The translations under genes and the position numbers were made by a program. From contig DGZR01000026.1 of NCBI GenBank assembly GCA_002397155.1, positions 1 to 6,834 of the forward strand: a stretch of 6,834 nt of DNA, written 5' to 3'. Below the pieces are notes generated by a model. It was not told the DNA's origin. It was given only the letters and a program-made list of their open reading frames with translations, and searched no databases. The DNA comes from Firmicutes bacterium UBA4975 (lineage in GTDB: Bacteria > Bacillota > Proteinivoracia > UBA4975). Shown here piece by piece: positions 1-5,180 of this stretch; position 1 is the first letter of the stretch, and every line of letters starts with the position of its first letter.

Positions 1-238
1 TGCCCCGAGCGGCAGAAGTAAAGACGTTTTCCCGGGGCCGGTAAAACCCCAAAAAGCCCACCAATTTGCCCCTTACCAGGGCGGCGGCACCCAGGCCAAT
101 ATCGGCAAATACAAAGAGAGCCGGCAGTGCCTCGATTGGGGGCAGGATATCTACCCAGCGCCGCTCCTCTTCGTAGTTGGCCCGGGCCAGTTCAATCGCC
201 TCCGGAATGTGGTCATGGGTAAAATCTGTTACCTGCAT
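1..238 (-). CDS. GNAT-family N-acetyltransferase, N-terminal part (cut by window edge)
   Basis: The minus strand from the ATG at 238-236 is open for 79 codons to the window edge, so only the N-terminus is seen. It begins MQVTDFTHDHIPEAIELA, with a run of acidic and basic residues (NYEEERR) at 21-27 and then LPALFVFADIGLGAAAL and GKLVGFLGFYRP. A short helix-rich start followed by the beta strands 'xxAALVRGKLVGFLGFY' is the usual opening of GNAT acetyltransferases, which transfer an acetyl group from acetyl-CoA to an amine. The acetyl-CoA binding motif would lie beyond the edge, so the substrate cannot be guessed. A G-rich stretch ends about 6 bases before the ATG and can serve as ribosome binding site. 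The gene follows rsgA by 52 bases on the same strand with no terminator between them, so co-transcription is likely. The family call is good; the exact function is unknown. Confidence 0.75.
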   Translation of the reverse strand, partial: MQVTDFTHDHIPEAIELARANYEEERRWVDILPPIEALPALFVFADIGLGAAALVRGKLVGFLGFYRPRENVFTSAARG

Positions 239-290
239 GATTTCGCCCCCCGCCCTCTTCTGCCCTTGTATTTCTCTATGCGTCATGTAG

Positions 291-1340
291 TCACTTCTCC
301 CTCTTCTGACGCCGACCCAGTTTGGATTTTTGTCGGCTCTCTTTTGTTCTTTCTTTATGGGTCTTTTGCATCTCTTTGTAATAGGCGATCCGGTCGTTAT
401 TGTACATGGCTTCCCTTTGCAGAGCCTGGTAGCTCTGCCAGCGGGCCGGCGGCAATTCCCCTGCCTGGATGGCGGCCAGGACGGCGCAGCCGGGCTCGGC
501 CTGGTGGCGGCAATCGCTGAACCGGCAGCGGCCGAAGTACTGTTCCACATCGGCAAAAGCCCCTCCTAACCCGGTGCCTACCTCCCACATGCCCAGCTCC
601 CGCATGCCCGGGGTGTCGATGACCATCCCCCCGTTGGCCAGGGTTATGAGCTGGCGATGGGTGGTGGTGTGCCGCCCCCTGCCGTCGTCTTCCCGGATCT
701 CCTTTACCGCCATGAGTTCTTCTCCGGCTAGGGCGTTGACCAGGCTGGACTTGCCCACCCCCGACGAGCCCAAGAAGACCACGGTCTTGCCGGGTAACAG
801 GTATGGCTCCAGCTCAGCCAAGCCCTCCCCTGTCAGGGCGCTGACGGGGTGGATAGCGACCCCCGGGGCCACCGCCGCCGCTGCTTCTACCTGGGCTTGG
901 CTGTGGTCCGCCAAGTCCGCCTTGGTGAGGATGAGGACCGGCACCCCCCCGGACTGCCAGGCGGCGGTCAGGTAGCGTTCCAGTCTTTTCAGATTAAAAT
1001 CCTGGTTTAGGGACTGCAGGACAAAGACATAGTCAAAATTGGCGGCCACCGCCTGCTCTCCCCGGCCCCGGTCCGGGTCCCGCCGGGAGAAAAAAGATTT
1101 CCGGGGCAGGGTCTCGGTGATCAGGCTGTCGCCCAGGGGATTATACTCCATGAGGACAAAGTCCCCGGTAGTGGGATGGTCCGTAAAGTTGCCCGCAAAG
1201 TAAACCCCGGCTTTTAAGCGGCCAAAGACCTGGCCGTGTTCACAAACCAACTGGTAGCGCTCCCGGCGGGCGGCGATGACCCTGGCCGGAGTGCCGCCCT
1301 GGGCGGGCAGTTCGGTATATCCGTAATCCGTAATATTCAA
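291..1340 (-). CDS. rsgA: Ribosome small subunit-dependent GTPase A (RsgA/YjeQ/YloQ)
   Basis: This 349-residue protein is a circularly permuted GTPase that helps late maturation of the 30S ribosomal subunit in the cytoplasm. The GTPase motifs occur in permuted order: G4 TKAD (139-142), G5 SAL (167-169), G1 P-loop GSSGVGKSS (191-199), the G2 region with HTTTHRQ (224-230) and G3 DTPGM (242-246). An OB-fold region precedes them (about residues 18-80). The C-terminal zinc site is complete as C272-x4-C277-x-H279-x5-C285. A strongly basic tail (327-349) fits rRNA contact. The length is near 350, like the longer Firmicutes paralogues rather than the roughly 300-residue YloQ. The start is TTG: a TAA lies in frame two codons upstream, and GGAGGAA sits at 1354-1348 at suitable spacing. 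A GNAT gene follows downstream. The family assignment is very secure. Confidence 0.96.
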   Translation of the reverse strand: MNITDYGYTELPAQGGTPARVIAARRERYQLVCEHGQVFGRLKAGVYFAGNFTDHPTTGDFVLMEYNPLGDSLITETLPRKSFFSRRDPDRGRGEQAVAANFDYVFVLQSLNQDFNLKRLERYLTAAWQSGGVPVLILTKADLADHSQAQVEAAAAVAPGVAIHPVSALTGEGLAELEPYLLPGKTVVFLGSSGVGKSSLVNALAGEELMAVKEIREDDGRGRHTTTHRQLITLANGGMVIDTPGMRELGMWEVGTGLGGAFADVEQYFGRCRFSDCRHQAEPGCAVLAAIQAGELPPARWQSYQALQREAMYNNDRIAYYKEMQKTHKERTKESRQKSKLGRRQKREK

Positions 1341-1395
1341 GTATTACTTCCTCCGTCTTTTTTAAATTCCAACGAGCCGATGTTCCCACGCTCAT
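1240..1395 (-). other. Possible small upstream reading frame overlapping the start of rsgA
   Basis: The minus strand carries AGGAGGT (1409-1403), an almost ideal ribosome binding site, 7 bases before an ATG at 1395-1393. The frame beginning there encodes 51 residues (MSVGTSARWNLKKTEEVILE at the N-terminus) and ends at TGA 1242-1240. It runs about 100 bases into rsgA in a different frame. Its second half is rich in Arg, Gly and Pro, as expected of a shadow of a GC-rich gene, so only the first 18 or so codons could be under their own selection. It could be a leader whose translation affects rsgA, or the site could be a remnant of an older start. I recognise no family. Whether it is translated is open. 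Confidence 0.25.
1348..1354 (-). promoter_or_regulatory. Ribosome binding site that fixes the TTG start of rsgA
   Basis: On the minus strand GGAGGAA lies 7 bases before the TTG at 1340-1338 (9 bases from the GGAGG core). The rsgA frame is closed by a TAA two codons upstream of the TTG, so no ATG further up can be the start. The next upstream ATG (1395-1393) is in another frame. Confidence 0.7.
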
Positions 1396-1812
1396 AAAAC
1401 ATACCTCCTCTGCCCCAAAAGGGCATAAAAGTACCGCAGTAAGCAGCCCTCAAAATGCTGTATACTGCGGCTCGGCCAACGGCCCGGGAAATAACAAAAG
1501 CACACCTCTTCGATGCGCCTCATCAGTTTACAGTATTTTCGAAAGGTTACATGGACGGCAAGGCAAGGCAGAGGGGCGTCTCTTGCTCCTCTTTGAATAT
1601 TGCTTTGCCCAATATGCAATTTAGGTCGCAGCCACCTCAATGATCGATTTCACCCCACACCAACTCCTTTCACGGGGCCCTGCTCCGGAAGTTTCCAGCA
1701 AAAGAATACCACCTTTGCTGTCAGCGGTCAATCCCCCGCAAAAGGTGAGGGCAGGCCGGATTGTTTGGGGCCCACCGCCGGAACAGCTCTTTAAGCCCTC
1801 TCCCGACTTTTC
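1396..1812. other. Divergent intergenic region without a convincing gene
   Basis: This stretch separates rsgA (leftward) from the NimA-like gene (rightward). Both strands contain open frames of 60-120 codons, but none has recognisable family sequence, and the longest minus-strand one continues as an antisense shadow of the NimA-like gene. Besides the hairpins near 1411-1470, inverted repeats occur at 1570-1592 (AGAGGGGC/GCTCCTCT, 7-base loop, one G-T pair), 1597-1615 (ATATTG/CAATAT) and 1696-1720 (CAGCAAA/TTTGCTG, 11-base loop). No clear minus-strand -35/-10 pair for rsgA was found. Confidence 0.5.
1434..1470 (-). other. Inverted repeat / hairpin in the rsgA upstream region
   Basis: CCGCAGTA (1434-1441) and TACTGCGG (1463-1470) are perfect inverted arms. 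Inside them, after a 2x2 mismatch, CAGC (1444-1447) pairs with GCTG (1457-1460) around a 9-base loop. A second, smaller hairpin, TGCCC/GGGCA (1411-1415 with 1421-1425), lies between this one and the strong ribosome binding site at 1409-1403. On the minus strand neither is followed by a T-run, so they are not ordinary terminators. If transcribed toward rsgA they would form a structured 5' leader. I could not match them to a known riboswitch or T-box. Confidence 0.5.
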
Positions 1813-1821
1813 TGGTATAAT
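1813..1821 (+). promoter_or_regulatory. Extended -10 promoter for the nim-like/mobB unit
   Basis: TGGTATAAT contains a perfect TATAAT (1816-1821) preceded by the TG of an extended -10 element. No good -35 hexamer sits 16-18 bases upstream, which extended -10 promoters tolerate. Transcription would start near 1828, giving a leader of about 30 bases to the ATG at 1858. The leader carries a GAAGGGAGA ribosome binding site (1842-1850). Confidence 0.7.
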
Positions 1822-1857
1822 TTTAGTCAGCAGCAATTTGCGAAGGGAGATGACTTT

Positions 1858-2349
1858 ATGCGCGGGGTAGTATCCCGGGAAGGCGCGGCCCTGTCTGAAA
1901 CTGAGAGTCTGGCAATCCTTGGCGGCGCAGATTACGGCGTCCTGGCCACCGTCAACGCCCTGGGCCAGCCCAGCGTCATTGCCTTGAATCATGTGATGCT
2001 AGACAGGAGAACCCTGGTATTCCACTGCAAACTAGAGGGCGAAAAAATCGACAACATCAGGCAAAACCCCGCCGTGTCCTTCTTCGTGTTGGGGCAAGAG
2101 CAGGTGCATCCGGCGGCCTTTGAAACCTCTTACACCTCGGTTGTAGCCCATGGCAGCGCCAGGCTGGTAACCGATGAAGCTGAGCGGCGTCAATCCTTAG
2201 AAGCCTTGGTCGCCCGCTTCGTAGGCGACTTTGTTCCGGAGGCGAAGAAAGCGGACTGTGTGGAAAAGGGGGCCCCGGTTACGGCCATCATCAAGATGAC
2301 CATCGAACACCTTACCGGCAAAACTCGGCCGGCGCCGGCCGAAAAATAA
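1858..2349 (+). CDS. Pyridoxamine 5'-phosphate oxidase family protein (NimA-like flavin-binding)
   Basis: This 163-residue protein has the split-barrel flavin-binding fold of the PNPOx-like family, closest in pattern to NimA-type '5-nitroimidazole resistance' proteins. Visible landmarks are the first strand YGVLATVNALGQPSV (26-40), then TLVFHCKLEGEKIDNIRQNP (52-71), in which H56 matches the conserved HCA/HCK motif of Nim proteins, then VSFFVLGQEQV (73-83) and the SVVAHGSARLV strand (94-104). A helix (about 107-122) follows. Members usually bind FMN or F420 and act as small reductases; the substrate here is unknown, and drug resistance should not be assumed. The ATG at 1858 is supported by GAAGGGAGA about 8 bases upstream and by the extended -10 promoter. 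mobB follows after 24 bases with no terminator, so the two form one transcription unit. The low-complexity tail TRPAPAEK is unremarkable. Confidence 0.85.
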   Translation: MRGVVSREGAALSETESLAILGGADYGVLATVNALGQPSVIALNHVMLDRRTLVFHCKLEGEKIDNIRQNPAVSFFVLGQEQVHPAAFETSYTSVVAHGSARLVTDEAERRQSLEALVARFVGDFVPEAKKADCVEKGAPVTAIIKMTIEHLTGKTRPAPAEK

Positions 2350-2373
2350 TAAAACTGGGTGGGAGGGTCTTTC

Positions 2374-3162
2374 ATGAAAGTCATCGCTGTTGTCGGCACA
2401 TCGGGCTCGGGCAAAACCACTATCTGTGAGGCTATCATCCGGGGCCTGCGCCAACGGGGGTACCGAGTGGGTTCGGTAAAAGAAATTCACTGCCAGGATT
2501 TTACCCTGGACCCGAACCCGGTGGCTAACACCCGGCGGCACCGGGCGGCAGGCGCTCAATTGGTCACTGCCTGGTCCGCTGCTGAAACAGATTTCCTGTA
2601 TCCCAGCAAGCTATCTCTGGAAGCCATCTTGAGGCATTACGACCAGGACTACGTTATCTTGGAAGGGGTAACCCAGGGTAGTATCCCCCGCATTACCGCC
2701 GCCCACGGCCCGGAAGAGGCCAGGGCAAGGATAAACGACTGGACCCTTGCCATTTCGGGAGTACTGGCCAATACCCATGCCGGCACGCTGGCCGGCCTGC
2801 CAGTCCTCAATGCCCTGACGGAACCGGAGGCCTTGGTGGACTTGGCCGAAAAGGGGGCCTGTCCCTTCCTCCCCTCCTTTGACCCGGACCGGATCGCCCA
2901 AGACGACCCCTATTGCCGTGAACTGGCGGTTGCCCGGGATAAGGCAAGTCTGGCGGGGGACTCCCTCCTTTTCCAGAAGATTGAACTGTCAATCGACGGC
3001 ACCCCGGTTAAAACGCCCCTCCTTGTGCAAAAATTCCTTTGCTCCACGCTTTCTGGGCTTTTTAGGGATTTAGGGATACTTGCTCGACCAGGTAAAATCG
3101 AAGTTATATTTCCCACCGGAACGCAGGTCCATGAAAACCTGGGGAGCTCCGGGGAGCGTTGA
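2374..3162 (+). CDS. mobB: Molybdopterin-guanine dinucleotide biosynthesis protein MobB, long form
   Basis: The 262-residue protein starts MKVIAVVGTSGSGKTT, a Walker A P-loop at residues 8-16. VKEIHCQDF (35-43) and NTRRHRAAGAQLV (52-64) are MobB hallmarks, and DYVILEG (92-98) is the Walker B-like strand. MobB is a GTP-binding partner of MobA, which attaches GMP to molybdopterin to give the bis-MGD (or tungsten) cofactor used by formate dehydrogenases. Classical MobB is about 170 residues. Here a further stretch of about 90 residues follows, including IDGTPVKTPLLVQKFLCSTL (207-226), resembling the tail of long MobB forms in anaerobes and archaea. The start at ATG 2374 is preferred over GTG 2359, because GGGAGGG at 2361-2367 sits 6 bases before the ATG and overlaps the GTG. 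The gene lies 24 bases after the Nim-like gene, ends at a terminator and precedes the formate dehydrogenase operon, which fits its role. Confidence 0.88.
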   Translation: MKVIAVVGTSGSGKTTICEAIIRGLRQRGYRVGSVKEIHCQDFTLDPNPVANTRRHRAAGAQLVTAWSAAETDFLYPSKLSLEAILRHYDQDYVILEGVTQGSIPRITAAHGPEEARARINDWTLAISGVLANTHAGTLAGLPVLNALTEPEALVDLAEKGACPFLPSFDPDRIAQDDPYCRELAVARDKASLAGDSLLFQKIELSIDGTPVKTPLLVQKFLCSTLSGLFRDLGILARPGKIEVIFPTGTQVHENLGSSGER

Positions 3163-3188
3163 GCAGCGGGATTAGCTGCCTTTTTTTT
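3163..3188 (+). terminator. Intrinsic terminator after mobB
   Basis: GCAGC (3163-3167) and GCTGC (3175-3179) form a 5-bp stem with a 7-base loop. A C and a run of eight T (3181-3188) follow. It starts immediately after the mobB TGA, so it ends the nim-like/mobB transcript and separates it from the formate dehydrogenase operon. The stem is short but GC-rich and the T-run is strong. Confidence 0.85.
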
Positions 3189-3265
3189 ATTCGAATTTAT
3201 TTTTTCTAGAAACCATCGTTCCCCAGACTCCTAGACTGGTAACGCTTTGCCGGACCATGTGAACG

Positions 3266-3275
3266 AAAGTACTTT
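3266..3275. promoter_or_regulatory. Perfect 10-bp palindrome overlapping the -35 box; candidate operator
   Basis: AAAGTACTTT reads the same on both strands and shares its last bases with the proposed -35 hexamer at 3273-3278. Its right half GTACTTT recurs at 3337-3343 and 3373-3379 in the leader. A second 10-bp palindrome, TTTCTAGAAA, lies upstream at 3203-3212, and an 8-bp one, ATTCGAAT, at 3189-3196. A regulator binding site is plausible but the regulator is not identifiable. It does not match the FNR consensus. Confidence 0.4.
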
Positions 3276-3301
3276 ACATTCAAGGCCTCATAATGTAATA
3301 T
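3273..3301 (+). promoter_or_regulatory. Sigma-A-type promoter for the formate dehydrogenase operon
   Basis: TTTACA (3273-3278, five of six matches to TTGACA) is separated by exactly 17 bases from TAATAT (3296-3301, four of six to TATAAT). The region is AT-rich compared with the flanking genes. Transcription would start near 3308, leaving a leader of about 100 bases before the ATG at 3409. The promoter lies after the mobB terminator and before the first subunit gene, where an operon promoter is expected. Confidence 0.55.
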
Positions 3302-3336
3302 TTATATTAACTTCTGTACTAGAAGCGTCACTAATG

Positions 3337-3379
3337 GTACTTTTTTGTACAGGCCAATTTTTTAAAATAGCAGTACTTT
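3337..3379. repeat. Repeated GTACTTT motif in the leader of the formate dehydrogenase operon
   Basis: GTACTTT occurs at 3269-3275, 3337-3343 and 3373-3379, and bare GTAC also at 3316-3319 and 3347-3350. That makes five GTAC cores within 108 bases. GTAC at 3337 and 3347 are exactly 10 bases apart, one helical turn, separated by T6. The one at 3316 sits inside the inverted repeat CTTCT-N5-AGAAG (3311-3325). The entry covers the two full copies inside the leader. Function is unknown. Confidence 0.4.
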
Positions 3380-3408
3380 TATCTAAAAGCTACGGAGGTG
3401 TGTTGGCA

Positions 3409-3924
3409 ATGGCGGAAAGTGTTAACGACAGATGTTGCTGCAGTGCAACAGCGGAGGTCCTAGAACAAACGGCGGCAATTGCCGCCAAAGGACGGGATCG
3501 GCCGGAGATGCTCATTCCCATTTTGCACCAGGTTCAGGCTATCGCGGGCAACAGCATTGACCACCAGGTGGCCCAGGTGGTGGCCCGGGAGATGAGGCTC
3601 CCCCTAGCCCGGATTTACGGAGTAGAGACTTTTTATTCCTTTTTCTCCGCCAAGAAACGGGGCAAAATTATCATTCGGCTGTGCAAGAGCGCTCCCTGCC
3701 ACCTCAAAGGCACACAGGGAATCCTGGAGGCCTTTGAAAAGACCCTAGGGATCAAGGCCGGTGAAACTACGGCCGATGGCAAATTCACCCTGGAGACCTG
3801 CGAGTGCATCGGCGCTTGCGATGTGTCGCCAGCCGCTCTCATCGATGGCGTCGTCTACGGCAACCTGACTCCGGCAAAAGTCAGCGAGCTGGTATCATCA
3901 TTGGGAGAAGGTGTGAAAGCATGA
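3409..3924 (+). CDS. nuoE: NuoE-type [2Fe-2S] subunit of NAD(P)-linked formate dehydrogenase
   Basis: The 171-residue protein belongs to the 24-kDa NADH dehydrogenase family (NuoE, HndA, FdsG). An N-terminal helical part (about 16-80, with MLIPILHQVQAIAG and IYGVETFYSFF) precedes a thioredoxin-like fold. The [2Fe-2S] ligands are complete: C92-x4-C97 (LCKSAPCHLKG) and C133-x3-C137 (CIGACDVSP). In such complexes it sits beside the FMN subunit and exchanges electrons with it. The start is ATG 3409, with GGAGGTG (3394-3400) 8 bases upstream; the frame extends upstream to 3247, but that stretch carries the promoter and has no family sequence. The stop TGA overlaps the next ATG (ATGA, 3921-3924), implying translational coupling. 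Three consecutive cysteines (9-11) at the N-terminus are odd. The symbol reflects family only: no membrane complex I genes are present. Confidence 0.93.
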   Translation: MAESVNDRCCCSATAEVLEQTAAIAAKGRDRPEMLIPILHQVQAIAGNSIDHQVAQVVAREMRLPLARIYGVETFYSFFSAKKRGKIIIRLCKSAPCHLKGTQGILEAFEKTLGIKAGETTADGKFTLETCECIGACDVSPAALIDGVVYGNLTPAKVSELVSSLGEGVKA

Positions 3925-5180
3925 AGGAAACGCGGATTTTGCTGGCCCAGGCCGGTGAAATAACCCCCACCAGCGCTAAAGAGTACGGGGCTGTAGGCGG
4001 CTACCAGGGCCTGAAAAAAGCCCTGGCCGCGCCGGACAAGATTGTGGACATCATCAAAGCCTCCGGCCTGCGGGGTCGAGGCGGAGCCGGCTTTCCTGCC
4101 GGACTAAAATTATCCTTTACCGCCAATACTCCGGCCGACCAAAAATACATCGTCTGCAATGCGGATGAAGGCGAACCCGGCACGAATAAGGACCGGGTCA
4201 TCATGGAAAAAGTCCCCCATCGCTTAATCGAGGGCATGGCCATCGCCGGAGTCGCCGTGGGCGCGGACAAGGGTTACATCTACCTGCGGGCAGAATACCC
4301 CTATGTGGCGGAAATACTGGAAAAAGCCCTGGCGGACGCCCGGGAAAACGGCTTTCTCGGTACCGACATCTTGGGCAGCGGCCACAATTTCCACATCGAA
4401 CTATTCATCGGCGCGGGCGCCTACGTCTGCGGCGAAGAAACCGCTCTCTTGGATTCCCTGGAAGGCAAACGGGGCGAACCCCGCTTTAAGCCCCCCTACC
4501 CTGGCGTGGCCGGCCTCTGGGGCAAACCTACCGTCATCAATAACGTGGAGACCCTGGCCAACCTGCCCGGGATCGTGGCCAACGGCCCCGCTTGGTTCCG
4601 CCAAACCGGCACCGAGACCTGCCCCGGCACCAAGCTCTTTTCTTTAAGCGGCAACATCGCCAACCCCGGGGTCTATGAATTCCCTATCGGTACCAGCATC
4701 CGCACTATTTTCCAGGAAGCGGGGGGCGGCTGCCCCGGGGGCAAAAAGCTCATGGCTATCCAAACCGGCGGCGCTTCCGGCAACATCATCCCAGCCTCTC
4801 TTTTGGACACCCCTATGGACATCGATTGCTGCGCCAAGGCAGGGGCCACTTTTGGCGCCGGGGACCTGATGTTCATCGACGATGATCAATGCCTGCTGGA
4901 TATCCTGGAAAACCTCATGGAGTTCTTTGAAGAAGAATCCTGCGGCAAGTGCACCCCTTGCCGGGAAGGTAATACCCAGCTCTTGTACTTGGTCCGGAAA
5001 TTTAAAGATGGAACGGCCGAGGATGGAGACCTGGAACTCATGCTGGAGTTGGGAAACACGATGACCGGCGGCTGCCTCTGCGGCCTGGGACAAGCCTCCC
5101 CCAACCCCATTCTTTCGGCGGTGCGCTTTTTCCCCGAGCTCTTTAAAACTAAGAGTACTCAGAAAGGAAGGGTAAGCTAA
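3921..5180 (+). CDS. nuoF: NuoF-type FMN/NAD(P)H-binding subunit of formate dehydrogenase
   Basis: This 419-residue protein matches the 51-kDa NADH dehydrogenase family and is the diaphorase subunit that passes electrons between FMN and NAD(P). Motifs in order: GRGGAGFP (52-59) and the FMN/NADH-binding NADEGEPGTNKDR (80-92), the glycine-rich GAGAYVCGEETAL (164-176), NNVETLANLP (207-216), and the [4Fe-4S] site C341-x2-C344-x2-C347 with C387. It is compact. It lacks the N-terminal thioredoxin-like [2Fe-2S] domain found in FdsB and HydB/HndC-type proteins, and the C-terminal ferredoxin domain of HydB/HndC. The ATG at 3921 overlaps the upstream stop by four bases; an upstream extension of the frame to 3804 is only a shadow of the NuoE-type gene. 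The TAA overlaps the next ATG (TAATG, 5178-5182). NAD versus NADP preference cannot be read from the sequence. Confidence 0.94.
   Translation: MKETRILLAQAGEITPTSAKEYGAVGGYQGLKKALAAPDKIVDIIKASGLRGRGGAGFPAGLKLSFTANTPADQKYIVCNADEGEPGTNKDRVIMEKVPHRLIEGMAIAGVAVGADKGYIYLRAEYPYVAEILEKALADARENGFLGTDILGSGHNFHIELFIGAGAYVCGEETALLDSLEGKRGEPRFKPPYPGVAGLWGKPTVINNVETLANLPGIVANGPAWFRQTGTETCPGTKLFSLSGNIANPGVYEFPIGTSIRTIFQEAGGGCPGGKKLMAIQTGGASGNIIPASLLDTPMDIDCCAKAGATFGAGDLMFIDDDQCLLDILENLMEFFEEESCGKCTPCREGNTQLLYLVRKFKDGTAEDGDLELMLELGNTMTGGCLCGLGQASPNPILSAVRFFPELFKTKSTQKGRVS

Noticed and set aside
469..975. Plus-strand open frame of 168 codons antisense to rsgA
   Set aside because: It is the complement of a secure rsgA gene in GC-rich DNA, has no recognisable family sequence and is explained as a shadow.
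1500..1545. CTGATGA followed by CGAA on the minus strand, resembling a hammerhead ribozyme core
   Set aside because: The bases between the two boxes cannot form a proper stem II and no stems I and III are evident; a chance match.
1392..1640. Minus-strand open frame of 82 codons upstream of rsgA
   Set aside because: Starts at TTG with no clear ribosome binding site, spans several inverted repeats and resembles no family I know; treated as chance.
1621..1992. Minus-strand open frame of 123 codons across the divergent region and the start of the NimA-like gene
   Set aside because: No family sequence, no good ribosome binding site, and it overlaps the extended -10 promoter and the start of a credible gene on the other strand.
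2359..2373. GTG start for mobB five codons upstream
   Set aside because: The GTG overlaps the GGGAGGG ribosome binding site that serves the ATG at 2374, where the canonical MobB N-terminus begins.
3247..3408. N-terminal extension of the NuoE-type protein from a TTG at 3247
   Set aside because: The extension covers the promoter and AT-rich leader, has no family similarity, and the ATG at 3409 has a strong ribosome binding site.
3804..3920. N-terminal extension of the NuoF-type protein into the preceding gene
   Set aside because: The 39 extra residues are an out-of-frame reading of the NuoE-type gene, and the ATGA overlap at 3921 is the typical coupled start.
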